NCBI RefSeq assembly: GCF_013377495.2
Contig: NC_066370.1
Location: forward strand, 866,501 to 930,500
Direction: 5' to 3'
DNA from: Cygnus atratus
Lineage: Eukaryota; Chordata; Aves; Anseriformes; Anatidae
Length of the DNA stretch: 64,000 nucleotides
Below, piece after piece: positions 33,611 to 46,700 of the stretch. Position 1 is the stretch's first letter. Each line of letters begins with the position of its first letter. A program made the position numbers and the translations under genes. The notes under the pieces were generated by a model. That model was not told where the DNA came from and ran no database searches. It saw only the letters and a program-made list of their open reading frames with translations.

Positions 33611-36600
33611 CCTTTTTTTGTGAAGCCACAAAAGCTTTTTCTGGTTATTGGTGCCTTTTCATACCTGTGTAACAAATGCAACCTTTTGCAGTTCTTTTTC
33701 TTGTGCCCTTTCCTCTCCACACAGGGAGAGTTTTCACATTTCCTGCTCAGTCTTCATGGCATCAGCCAGCTAGAGCTGTGCTGCCTCCAACTGCTAAAAT
33801 CACTCTGGGTGTCCTTCACGTCCCCCAGCAGAAGCACTGCTATGCGTCCTTATGTTAGGCAGGGAACACCTCCAGCAATGAACCAACACAGTGTCCTCCT
33901 TTTCTTGAGCCAGCTCATCCTGGCTGGCAGCTCTTGTCTGCATTTGCTCCCCAGACAATTTGGTGATTTCAGTGGTGAACAAAGACTCTACTATAGGTTG
34001 TTGGCTGAGTATTTCTACAGAGCTCTTCTGTATTGTTGGGGTGCATGTTAGAGTTCCCAAGTGACGGAACAGTGTACAGTGGCAGAGTGGCAGTGTGCCA
34101 GTGTTTGCATGAAAAAGGATTGAAGCATCCTTGTTAGAGGGGCACTGTGTCAATGAAGCTGGTCTAGTAGTTTGGGCTTTTTGTTTAATTGCTTGATCTT
34201 ACCTGAAAGTCTGTAGACCACTTGAACTCTTACTTATTCTAAGTTTCAGATTTCCGCAGATATTTGCTGTTGGTCACCCATCTTTTCTGTATATTTTCTG
34301 AGCAGCATCATTCCTTTTTTGCTCTTGGTTCTCAGGTCTGCTCAAGCCACTAGCTGAACATCAGCTTTGCTTCAGGATGTCTGTGAATGGTGTAATTTAT
34401 TACTGACATATGTTACCCGACTATCTTGAGTTCTGATGTTGCCGCCCTACGTTTCTTTCAAAGCAATGAATTTTGGGAGGACAAAGATTGCAGGATCATG
34501 CTTCCTGTATATTTTGTCACACCACATAACAAAACCCTGGTTCTGAGGGGGAAAATGACTTCAGACACGTAGTAATCACATTTAAGGGTCCTAAAAGGTA
34601 CTTATTTGCAATATTTACTCAGTGTATATCTAACCAGTATCAAACGTCTTCAAATGAAAAGTAATGGAATTTTGTACTTTGAACATTTTTTAATTTAAAC
34701 TTTTTCATGGAAAGCAGAAACAAGTTACACAATGCAAAAATTAAAATGAACTTGTCTGTTAAACATTAAAATGTTTATGCTCTGTTCAGCTTCCCAGTAT
34801 TTTCTCATGCTTTATATGAAGGTAATATGTACACTTAGTGCTTTTTACAGAAAGCTGAACTTTTCTCTGACCTTTGCAGTACCTGGGGTCAACAGTGCAT
34901 AAATGGAGTGAGAAAAATTTATTTGAATTTGTTGTCTGGCTATAAGTAAAACCACTAATGTTGTTCTAATGCTGCCTTTGTTACAGGAATCACAGCAGTG
35001 AGTGTTACATCTCACCTTATGTTATCTTCAAGAAGCCTTTCATGCTTATGTATTTAATTATCTAGCTTTCTTTTAATGTATTTGTCAAGCAATCTTAAAT
35101 ATATTATTGCAATACCATATCTGCAATAGTATCTCCACATAAACAAATGTGCTTTTTAACTACAGCGTTGAGAACTCCCTCTGGTAGGATTCCCAAACTG
35201 CTCTGCAGGTTGCTGGCTACAGCAGACTACCAAAACAAATTTCTTACCATGATCAAGGTCAGAACCAGGTCAGTCATTCGCAGAATATTACATCTCTGTT
35301 TGGAAGCAGGAAGCATTTGATATTTGATTTCCCTATGCACCATTCTTTGATGGATTTTCCTTTTCTTTCCTGCAGAGGGAAGGATCTGTTATGTTAAAAC
35401 TGTTATGTGTATTTACATATAATGACTGATATATATTTAATACTGATAGTGTCCTGGAAAACCATTAAGGAAATGCATCTTCTGGATCTGCAAAAGCATG
35501 TAGTAGGCATTCTGCTGGAGTCTAAGGTAATTCTTTATTGAAAAGTGTGTTCACATGAGGACAATGGTCATAGTGACTGACTTTGACATCAGGTATTTCA
35601 GTAAAGTCTCAATCCCTAAATAGACCTCTGCAATGATTTATGAGTGATCAAGGAGAGGAACACTGCTATCACTATAGCTGGCCAAGTTACTTGTCTAATT
35701 TTGCTAGGCTAATTTGTCAGGGTAAGTCAAAGCTTTCCATTGTCTGTATATGTATGTATTTACAGCTATGGAAAGTGAGCTGCCTAATACTGGGGATTAA
35801 AACTGAGCAATGTGTATGCAACTCTCAGTCCTTGGGTTCTAGAGTTTTGATAGCACAAATAACAAAGTTTACTGAGCCTCTAGGATTTGTATTTTTCATT
35901 TCACGGTCTTCTCACTTTTTTTTTATTTTTTATTTTATAGTTGATAAAATGTTTATTTTGCATAGTTCTGTGATTTGGGATTTGTTTTGCATGGGTTCTA
36001 CTACTTGCTTCAATTCCTCCCTCCCTGGCTCTTTAATACTAGGGTGGTCAGGGACTTCTGATGTAAGGAAAAACTGAAAACCTGAATAGGTTGCATATAT
36101 ACTGCATTTTCAGTATGAAAGGGGGTACTTGTTGGTATTCTGTGAGTGGTGTTGTGCTGAAATGAAGAAAAACTTTTGGTTTTAGGAGCTCAGAATAGAG
36201 TAAAAACCCACTTAACTGAAATTGAATAACTTCCCTCATCTTGTCACATACAGCAATGTGCTGTAGAAAACCAAAGATGACGTGATTGGTAGCAAAACAT
36301 TTCACTGAACTTAGCAATGATAAACACAAACCTGTGATAGGTCCCATTCCTACTGTAGTGCAAGAGCCCTCATGCTGTCATGGAGGGACCTCCACACATG
36401 ACCAATGATCGAAGGAGACTAAGACCAAAGCACACGGAATTTTATCATGTGCATAAATGCTTAATTTTACTTGCAGACCTGTATGTTGCTCAGACATACC
36501 TGATGCACTAAGTGCCTGAATACATAGGAAGGATTCAATTTGAGGTACTTAGGACCCATGCCCGGCAGCTCTTCAAGCTCTATAACCGTAGCAATGGAGT

Positions 36601-39049
36601 ATATTCACTTGAAAACAACTGTTGAATATTTTCTGTATGATAAAGATGCATCCCCAAAGTAGACTAAAAGTGTCAGTTTTTTCAGTGTAAAGCTAAGAAA
36701 GTTTAGGTATCTTATCTGGTTTGCAAGCACCACAGAGTAGTAACAAGTTTGCAAGGATGGATAACTGTTTACAGTTACTCTATGTGTAAGTAGAAGTTAA
36801 AGTATAATGAGAAGTTTCCATAACCACACACATTTTCACCTCACATGAGGGTAGGCACTGCTCAATTCTGTATTAGTATGCCCTATATCTAATGTAATAC
36901 CTGTTCATGTGTACACAATAAGAAAGAAAAATAGTTTTCTTCTCATTCCTCATCCAGACATTTAAAATGAAATAAACTTATCTGTGGTATCTGGATTATT
37001 TTAAAAACAGTGCAATGATATGCTCATTCTTTGCCTTCAAGTCTGTAAAACTTTAGATTTCTTCTCAGGATTCAGTTTAAGAATTTGCAGTCACTTAAAG
37101 TAGCAAAAACAAAACCACAAGAAAACAAGATAAGCTTGCAGAAATGTGTATTTGAAACAAAGTTTCCTATTCTGTACTAATGTGATCTGTTCTTTCTGAT
37201 GAAAGATGGTGCATAGCAGTGTCTGGATAAGTGGAAAGTACCTTGGAAAATATAAGTTCCCCTATCTTGCTAAATTGTTATTGCTAGTGGGGTAAGGGAA
37301 TGCATACGGATTCCATGCAGGAAAGCGGTGTGTGTAGGCAGGACATGGCAGGGAAATAGTGGCTGGGTAATTCTGTGACTACGTCTGTAAGGGCCGCAGA
37401 GGGAAGGCAACCTCACCTCCATAAATTACTCTGCAAGTGTTTTTATGTGCATGTTCACAAGGACATCTTAAATGCAAAAGCTTCCAAAATAACAAGATTT
37501 GACTATTTTTGGTTTAGACCTGGCTCAAAGCAAAGGGTAGTCAGGGTAGTCTGCAAGTTGCATATACTCAAGAGAAGCTGTAGCACACTGGTGTTTCAGA
37601 CTTAGTTTCATGTTTCCCTGGACTGTACTAGGAATGAACCAGATGGTACCCAAGCTACTGTAAGTCATGTCATACTTGATGTATTAGAGAGTAGCCAAAT
37701 ACGTCTCTGTTGCTTGTTCTTTCTGGTCTGGCTTTGTTGTTCTCGGTTATGTGAGTAGAAATACCAAAAATTCTTCTACTAGCTTGATGAGCTATGTAAT
37801 CCAATAGTAAATTGTACTTATTTTGGTATTTGTCTTGTTATTCAAGAGAGATGAAGACTAAAATGTGAAGTAAATCCTAATATAAAGTGTCTGTGATTGA
37901 TGGTTGGCTTTCTTTTATCGTTGCTTATAGTTCTTTAACTGCTTGTCATTAAGGACTAAGATGGTAGAAGAGTGAAAATGCCTTGGAAGTTTTTAGGGCT
38001 CATTACCTTCATACTTTCTTAGCTTCCAGTGTCCGGGAAGATGCTAAAAATCTTTGTTCTTGGAAAAGTTAAACTAATTTTAAGTAATTTATTTGCAATC
38101 AGTTTTGCAGTTTACTAAGTGACCAAGAAGCTGAGGTTGAATTCAGGGATGCCAGACAGTGTCCATGGTTATTTCTGGACAGCGAGTCTAACATTCACTT
38201 CTGCAAGTCTTTCTCTAGAATGGTGACTGTCATTCTCACAGTTATGGCTGTGATTATCATCACTTGCATTAAATGAAAGTCTGAGAAGGTAGAGACTTAC
38301 TTCTATCGAGGAAACTTGTAGGTGCTGGATTAGTGCAATAAATACAGTGGTCTTTCATCCAAACAGCCTCACTTACTGAAAAAAAGAAACACATAGATGC
38401 ACATAATGTACCTTTTTCGTTTCTTCTCTCCAATTATGCTAACAAGCTTCTTGCTGAGAGAGGATTAGGGCTGGTGGACAATCAAAGACAATGCTTTCTT
38501 CTTGGTAAAAAGGTGTGAAAAGATATAGGCACTAGAGCTGGAGTTATTAGGCATACCTGCAGGAGGCCATATGACTAAGTTAGGCCACGAGAGACTGGAC
38601 TACAGAAAATGCTTAGTCACTATTCTAAGCTCTTCAATGACATCTTTAACACCTTTTGATTTGAAAGGAAAAGCCACAATGCAAATATTCCCCTGGCAGG
38701 TTCTGCTTAGTGTTTGTGGCTCAGCGGGGCTGCGTGACACCTGGCTGAGTAAAATTCCCAGTGGGAGACCTGCACTCGCCCTGCCAGCAGGGCACGGGCA
38801 CCTGCAGGAGCTCAGAAGGCAAAGCTGAAGATTAAAGAGGCAGGAAGGTCCTATGGAATAATCCCACTACCAATTTTATTCTGTGTTCCATAGTGTAAGA
38901 GGAGTGAATTAAAAGGAAAAATCAAAAGAAATGTGTAAGCCCCTCTATTAACAGTACCGTTGCTGCTTTGGAGCATTTCAAATAGCCAAAGCAAGATGGT
39001 CAGAAAAGACAAAATTTCTTGTTCAATTGCATTACCAATCAATTATGAA
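33611..39049. other. Unique non-coding DNA
   Basis: No gene is supported. The longer frames (33620-34051, 143 codons; 33800-34153 minus, 117; 35640-36077, 145) have no recognised domain, and the first two overlap on opposite strands. At 34760-34777 two forkhead-type words face each other (TAAACATT, AA, AATGTTTA). The segment at about 38690-38830 is GC-richer but has no promoter signature. Confidence 0.5.
34760..34777. repeat. Inverted pair of forkhead-like words
   Basis: TAAACATT and AATGTTTA are exact reverse complements separated by AA. TAAACA/TGTTTA is the FOX core, so this is a convergent pair. In AT-rich DNA such an inverted repeat can occur by chance. Confidence 0.8.
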
Positions 39050-39520
39050 TTTTTAAAAGGAAATGTATACATGCTCTGGCTGCCATGGTCTTTTATTCGG
39101 CCTTTCCTGAAAATATTTCACTCTAATTTCAATAAGTGAAATTTAAAAATTGGATCAATTTTATTTCTGCTTTGTAGCTGGCTGTTTATTATCCCTTTTA
39201 AATGTATTCCTAACTTATGTGTGCAATTCTTCTGGAAAACCTGGGTTATATCTCGACTGCTCTGTGACTATAGGCTGTATTGATGCTAGCCTGTGAAACC
39301 CACTGGTCGCCAATTGAACTAATCATAAAATACTATGTCAACATCTCCCTGCATCACGGATATGTATTAAGTTACATTCCACACAGACAATGTGAAATGC
39401 AAATAATGTAACTTGGAAATGGGTATCTAATACAAATGTTATTAATGTACCTCCCAAAGACTGCTCAGAGGCAAAGGTGACCGCAGGGGCGGAGGTAGCT
39501 GGTTACAGGCTGCCTTCTCT
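39050..39520. promoter_or_regulatory. Candidate enhancer with POU octamer and SOX-like site
   Basis: ATGCAAAT (39397-39404) is the exact POU/OCT octamer. Four bases upstream lies ACAATG (39387-39392), a SOX core on the opposite orientation from the classical SOX-OCT composite. The block also holds several ATTA/TAAT cores and, at 39478-39500, a GC-rich word CCGCAGGGGCGGAG that loosely resembles part of a CTCF site. It has no simple repeats or transposon sequence. Enhancer function is inference. Confidence 0.28.
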
Positions 39521-42500
39521 AACATCTGTGTAAATAGTGGAGTGGTGGCCCCTTGAAGTTACAAGGGCTGCAGTTTCAAATATTAAACTACAAAAAAAAA
39601 GTCTGCTTGTGACTGTACTAAAGAAATTGCCTCTAGTATCTTTTCTTTTTTTCTTTTTGGCTGCTGCTATTAAGAAAAATATCAGAAGACCACCTAGGAA
39701 GAAAGGGGCAGGAAAAGGACATAAGCATAACGAATGCCAAGATTTAATTGATACAGTAGCAGCTCGTACTGCCTGTTCTCTTTGTGGAGATGTTATCCTT
39801 CACATGTTGATAACACTAATCTAAAGAACGGTATTGAACTGACTCATACCCCTCCCCCCCAGTATTCCAGAAATAAAATTTTTCTTTAAAAAAAAAGAAA
39901 AAACGCTTTTCCCTAAAGTCAAATATCCTGAATGTTCAAACACCTAAGCAGAGTGTCAAAATAAATTTTGATCTCTAGGGGGGAGAGTTGTCATTTAAGG
40001 CTATTTAAGTTATTCCTAACTTTTTAGGTATGTACACTTAAGTAGTCTACAGAAGGATAGATAGGTGCTTTAAAATGAGAAACTAAGACACTGAAATCCT
40101 ATGTTTCATTTGGTCTCTTCTGATTTTCTTCTAAGGCTTTCCTGAAAGATTTTTTTTTTTTTACTTCAACTATGCCCGATCTTTTTCAACCCCTACTTCA
40201 GCTTCTGTTTGAAAACAAGTACCAAGGTACCCATGTGAGGAGGCTGTGTTAAAATTTGTCTTGTTCTAGTGCTTGAAGGATGAATGCAAAGAAAATGTGG
40301 TTGTGTATAGATGCAGTCTGCCATGTATATACAAAGATAAGGTAACAGGTTGGAAATCACCAGTTCTAAGTTTCAACATTTCCATTATGTTTTCAGTAGA
40401 TAGAAATGCCTGCAAAGTATGTGGTCTTATGACCAGTCCAAATCCACAAATATCAGTAGTAACAAAATTAGAAAGCTTAAGAATTGTTTTCCACTGCAGT
40501 CGGTCACATCAGCTTAATATCAATGCCAACTTCTGGTTATAATTAATCTAGGAGAAAACTGCATTTTACAGAAGAAATGTTAATGAATTTGGATAATGTG
40601 ATATAAGAAAACATTAGATTGTATCGGAACTTGTTTGCTGCACATCAGAAGTATTGCAGCATTATTTTAGAAGCTCCCTTAAGTGAGGAGGCTCCATGGT
40701 ACACTGGGAATTTCTGTAAGGCAATAGTTCTTTCTAATAATGTTGTAGAGTTTTTTCCTGGACTCTTTATCATTGTGATGAAAGTCCTGTGCAAGTAGTT
40801 TAAGTTCACAGACAGTATTTTTGAACATTTACCCCTTTCATTCCTAGAGTTTTCACTTTTTTCCTAAAATCTTATATTTCAGGGCAGGCTGTGTTTAAGT
40901 TCCAGTCTCGTCTGAAGCCTAGATTTTCCCATCGGAGGTGGGGAGTGGGAGGGAAGGAACACAGGGACAGGAGAGGAGGTAGGGTACAGAATTGCTAATA
41001 CCTCAGGGGTATGGTAATTTACCCGGTTAGTGAAGAAGTTGAGTTGAGTTTTAACAATGGGAGCTAGAAAGGCAAAAAATAAGGAAGTTCAAAACCAAGC
41101 AGATACAGGTATTTTATGCTCAGCATACAGTTCTTCTCTATAGAGTTCCTGTAAGTCTTATAGGTGATGGTCTTCCCTGTGACAATGTCAATGTTACAAT
41201 TTGTGTAAACAAACAAAACCCTAAAACCCAAAAGATCTATTTTTTGATCTTTAATCTTGTCTTTTGGCAAATGAGGATCAATGAGGCTAACTACTTGATC
41301 TCAAGAATGTAGTTTCCAAAATAAATCCAATGCTTTTCTTTAAGAAATATTTATATTCCATATATTCTTTAATGTGGCCTCTCAGAGGAGGCCCATGTGG
41401 TGCAGTACAGTGAAGATGTATGTGAGGAAGCTCTGAGCAGACAAGTGGGATGACATAAGTATGTCTTCTGTATGGCAATATTGCCTCTGGATCCTGAACC
41501 AGATCATTTAACACTGCACCATTCACAGCTGTCCTCTTTCTATTTCCTCGGGAAAAACATTTGAATCAAACCTCACTGTAACTGGAAGAGTTGAGAGGTA
41601 CATATGCAACTGGAAGAATGTCAGCAACAATGTATGCATACTTGAAGATTTTGATTGACAAGCTGGCAGAAGATTGGTCAGAAAAATGTAACTGAATTTT
41701 ACTGGAATATGTTTAAGACAGTGTAGGTGTGGACTTAATGTTGGAAGTGACTTATTGCTTAGCATTAGCAGGACAGCTCTGCTTTTTGTTTTGTTGTTTG
41801 GTAGCTCTGATTTCAGTGAAGCAGCTCCTGATTACGGGATTTTTTTCAGATGAAGGTTTTCAGGCCAAACTCAGAATGCTTCAGGTACACAGCTCAGATG
41901 TAGGCATTCAAGGGAAGCAGTGTAAGATGTGAAATGAAATCCCTTTGTACTCAGGAGGGAGTTAGTCTAACCACCGGGCTATTGCATAAAAACTGGATGA
42001 CTTTTTTTGGAGGATACTGCTACTGGAAAGGTAATAGTGATTGCTGTGGTATGTGCTGGGCTCAATGGTCTGCTGATGTGGTTCAGGACACAGGACGAGG
42101 AACACCAACCTGGACACCAAATGGGAGTGGAGATGCCTGCTGGCCAGTTCTGGGTGCTTTAACACAAAAGTATGTGCAAACCCAGGCAGAAAAGTTGTGT
42201 GAGTGTCCCAAAATACCAGAGCAGGCTGTGGAATAGGCTGCTGGCTGAACTGCTGGCTTGAGCTGAGCCAGTACAGGGACTTGGCAGCTGGTTTGTGCTC
42301 CCACCTCAGAGGACTGGGGACACAGCACAGAAGTGCTGTGCCACTGCTGGATGCCTCTTCCCAATGGCTTCCCGACACATAAGAGGATTTCTTCCTCCTC
42401 ACTCATGGAGCAGCTGCAGAAAGCTGGTACTAGATGAACTGCCTGCTTTCAGCTGAAGTTAGTGCAATATTTTCACAGTGGTACACTGCTTTATTGACAA

Positions 42501-43010
42501 GAACATATGTATTTTTTTTATTGTATCAGCATTTACAATTTCCCAACTTTATTTTTAATTGGAAGTTAATGATGTATGGCTCTTCTAGTAACTAAACGAA
42601 TATTTGAACTACTGCAAGTTGCTTTAATAATTGTTCAGCTAATCATTTAAATTATCAAAGATCTTTACTTGTGCAATGTCATAAATGGTAAGAATTAAAA
42701 ATTAATCAACTTGATTTACGTAACTAAAAGCTGCAATCTAATGGATATTTTTCAATAAGAAGACAGCAGTAATTATGCCAAAAAAAAAAATATTCATTCC
42801 TGTAGTTTGAACGATTATAGCAATTTCCACCAGGGGATTTTGCAGTCAGGTTCCAGTTCTGGGCAACAGTGATTAATATAATGGTTATTAATGAGAATCC
42901 ATTTTTGTACATGGAAGGGTGTTTGGGTGTCAGTGTTCCAAAAGCAATGTGGTTAGCATATTAATTATAAAAGATAGCATTGGACTGGTGACTAAGTAAC
43001 TATATTGATT
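39521..43010. other. Unique non-coding DNA
   Basis: No gene is supported. The frame at 39537-39824 (95 codons) has a Lys/Arg-rich centre after a Phe run but no recognised domain. Between 41934 and 42406 overlapping frames of 100-146 codons run on both strands. The local base composition is higher in GC there, which lengthens chance ORFs. A purine-rich G-run stretch lies at 40934-40984. Confidence 0.45.
40150..40162 (+). repeat. T13 homopolymer
   Basis: Thirteen consecutive T. Confidence 0.93.
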
Positions 43011-43770
43011 TTTTTTTTCCTCGTTTTCTGTGATGTGAAAGGTCAATTAGACTTATAGAAACAATGGAGCCTTTTCACAACAGGAACCATCGTTTCTCTG
43101 TGCTGACATCTTTTTAACCATGTACAAAGTTCATTAAATGTGCAAAGGTAGTAATGTTAAAAGGAAGAAAGTGATTGGGTCAGAGGTCACAAACCGTGGC
43201 AAGCTGACAGCCTCTTGCGGATTACGCCACGGGAGCTAAGTAATAGTGAGAATTGCCTTTCAGGTTGCCCACTGGGACTGAGGGGAATGAAGTCATAAGC
43301 AGCTAATACTATTGGGTTAATTAAAAGGAATATTGACAGCAGCTTTGTTTGTCTTGGGCTGAATGGGATGCTGTTAACCAAGTATTTTATTGGGTTACAT
43401 AACATTAGTGAATTTGTCTTGAATAACAGATTACCAAATCTTAAAATCTACCGTGTTCCAGTAAGCAAGTATCGAACGGAGCATGTCTGACACTTGTACA
43501 GCCTTCTATTTCACTGTCTCCCTCTATATGATATGTTGTCAGATGTAACCCATTCAAGTCATTTTCCTTTCCATTGAAGCTGGCTCTCCCAGGTGTTAAT
43601 GTCCAGATGTTTTCACAGGAGGGTTACAAGCAGCTAAAGCTCTGCTTCCTGAGATCGTGGCTTGCTAAATATAACTGGAGTGCCCACTGTCCTCCTGTTC
43701 ATTTACTCAAGCATTTATAACCCTTTTAAACTGTAGCCACTGTCTCATTTAAAACCATAAGAATCAAAGC
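43011..43770. promoter_or_regulatory. Candidate enhancer with DR1 nuclear-receptor site
   Basis: GGGTCA-G-AGGTCA at 43177-43189 is a direct repeat of nuclear-receptor half-sites with one-base spacing (DR1), the element bound by HNF4, COUP-TF and RXR heterodimers. A further AGGTCA half-site lies at 43040-43045. Around it are TAAT/TTAAT homeodomain cores (about 43300-43325) and no repeats after the T9 tract near 43010. The 72-codon minus frame at 43187-43405 has no known product. The regulatory call is inference. Confidence 0.33.
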
Positions 43771-46700
43771 ATGGAAGGTAAAAAAAATTCCAGCGTTGAG
43801 GACAACAGGTATTTAAATTTAGTACTTGATTTGTTGTTCTAATGCTGGCAGAAGAGCTGAGCAAAGCATTCTTGATCATCTTGGTGAAATTAATAACTTT
43901 AACAGCACATCTGCTGAGATTTCAAAATTGTCACTGCTGCATGAAAATGACAGGCTTTCATACTTATACATTCAGGAAAATAATCCTATATTTTTAGAAG
44001 TTTTTAAAGTATTTTTCTTCACTGAAATGCTGAAAACATTAATTATATCCTAGATGTAACTAATTTGCTTGTAGTCTTCATCTCAACACATCAGGGTTTT
44101 TACTTTTCCATGCTAAAAATAAAAGTTGATGTGAAGTCTCCGTGTAGCAATGTGTCTGCTTCGAATTTTTTATGATCGTTCTTTGATTTCAAAATGAGCT
44201 CAGAGCTGGCAGTGCAGTGAAGATGTACAGGTAGACTTCAAAGCTGACTTTCTTCTTCCATTTTCCGTTCTGACACTACCATCCCTCTGGTTTGTTTTGC
44301 AGAAGCCTACAGTAACACAGCCTGAATTATCTGACAATGCTAGCAAAAAATGGAAGCAGAAATATAATTACTCTCTTCTCCTTTCATATCTTGGTTGATA
44401 AACAGTGAAGATGAAATCATTCCTTGCATGTACAAGAGAAGCACTTATCAACTGTATTTACATCAGAAAATTGTAAAAGCATGTACTATTGTGATATAAC
44501 CAGATTGCTATAAAATAGGGATTTCTACCTTTTAAAAATTGCTATGACTGCAAGAGAGCTGGGAGTGTAGGAGACTCTTGAAGGAATTGTACATCCACAG
44601 ATTATTAGAACATCCTGTTTATGCTTTTTAAGGGTTGGATGGCTTAAGTTCAAGAAGGAACAAATTTGACACCTGACAGAAGCTAGCCTTCTAATAAAGA
44701 AAATGATCTTGCCTTTCTATGCTTCTTCAATTAAATAGCTATGCAGTTGTAGACATCTGTTTTGGTACATTTATACTGTAGGGAGGGTGCACATTCTGCA
44801 CATAAAGGTCAATTCATTAATGACAGCTATCTTAGTTCTTGCAGTTACTCTTCTCCAATACCTTTTTGTAGCAGTGTATAGATTAAATCCTTCACTGCAC
44901 TACAGATCATATCATGCATCAGATAACCATTGTCTTGCATGCTTTGAATGGATGGAATCTTACAGGAATGCCCTGCAATAACTGTTTTGTGCTATTTGTA
45001 TTTGTAGGAAGTTAAACCTCTCATCTCGGAGGAAGTGTCCAAGCTTTTCAGAGTTAAGGCTTACTGCACAGCACCCTGTCAGGTACAGAAGTTCTGCCAT
45101 TCATTCTCTCAGGCAGGGATTTGAGCAGAGTTTTGTCCAATGTTTCACAGTGGTATTGTACAATAGATATCTCAGGGCAGGGCCTGCTGTTTAGTATCCT
45201 AATTGCTAATTCACCTGTTCTTTTATGAGGTGTGGGTGCTATATTGGTTGAGGTAGGGCCATCAAGCAATAACACTTCCTGCTTCTATAAAAGCTAAATA
45301 GTAATAGTTCAGCAGAGAGCTCGGCAGATATAAAGAAGATGAGATGGAAAAGCAGCTTCTGTTCGCATATACTGTCTCTGAGGTAAAGCAATATATGCAA
45401 GTTCAGTCAATGAGCACTGCACACTAGAGAACTTGACACTTGTATTCGCATCTTTCACAGTTCTTTTCTGCAAGTGATAACTTTTGACACCACTACCTGT
45501 GTGTGAAGGGTACTGATGGCCAGAGTAATACACAGTTACTGCCTAGTAGTGTAAGGCTGGCACCTGAAGCATGTATAACCCCTCTAATGAAATAGCTCCA
45601 TGGGTTTGCACTCCAAGCTTACGTGATCTAATTTGAAGGCAAGTAAGTGGGTCATATCTAGTACCTAAGCATGGGCCCTCATCATTAGTGTGCCTGTTAT
45701 CCAGTGTTGTGTAGCATATCTGCAGGGGTGCAATCTTGCCTCCGGCTGTCCCTGATATTTGTGGTTACTGATTAGTTGCTGCCACAGGTTCTTCCTGATA
45801 AATTCCACATATAGAGGCTAGAGCCTGCAGTAGTCTGTCGTGATGCACTGGAAGTGTATAACCTGTAGTTTCATCAGCATTACTGATTTGTATGCTTTCC
45901 TATGCTACTTTTTAAAGTTATATGTCTTACTTGTTGACTGAGATTTATGTACAGAAGCAGCATTGCCCAAACTCTACCTGCAGCACGGGTTATACTTAAA
46001 AGCTGCTGCTGTTTACAAAGCGTGCTTTTGTCTCTACAGTGGATTTACACCTGAATATCAAGTTGCCTGAAAGAGCAATGGGGTGCAAAGGATTATAAAG
46101 CTAATCAGATTAATTCATCTCCTCTTGTACTGATCACAAATGAAGTACATTCACATACTTTTATTCTGAAATAATCAAAAGGTTTTGCCCTAATGCATGT
46201 TAATTTGCTACAAAAAGGGTGGACCTTTGAGCTTGGTTGAGCACAGACCTCTGCAAGTTAGCACCACGTGTATTCCTGACATATGAGTATAAGCCAGTTC
46301 CAAACCATGAGCTATAGCTGAGCTGCCAGGCAGATGTCCCAGTGTGCCTGTGCAGTGCTCTTGCTTCCAAAAAAGCTTTGGGCTCGCAAGTCACCCTCCT
46401 GAGCCATGGGGATCTCTGTGCTAGCACTTCAGTGGAGATCAGGAGTGAGGGTCTGAAGCAACTTTCCCAGTTGTCCCGTTGTGTTGGAGCACATCAACTG
46501 GGTTCCTGGCAGGTGAAATGCTTAAATATAAGTTATGTTTAAGTCTGATAAATGTCTGATATCTGTCAGGGAGACCACTTTGACATCCCATGGCAGCCTG
46601 TCTTTCAAATAGTTTGCAGATTTATAGCCTTCAGCAACTATGTGGATTCTGTGAGGGGATGTAGAGCTCCTATGCCCTGTTCATTCTTCCCTGCCATATT

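Noticed and set aside
33620..34153. 143-codon plus and 117-codon minus frames
   Set aside because: They overlap on opposite strands, with no domain and no splice signals of note.
35640..36077. 145-codon plus frame with hydrophobic stretches
   Set aside because: The hydrophobicity comes from T-rich DNA. No family was recognised.
40934..40984. Second potential G-quadruplex
   Set aside because: The four G-runs need a 10-base loop, so it fails the usual short-loop criterion.
41934..42406. Overlapping frames of 100-146 codons on both strands
   Set aside because: Competing frames on opposite strands in locally GC-richer DNA. I recognised no domain in any of them.
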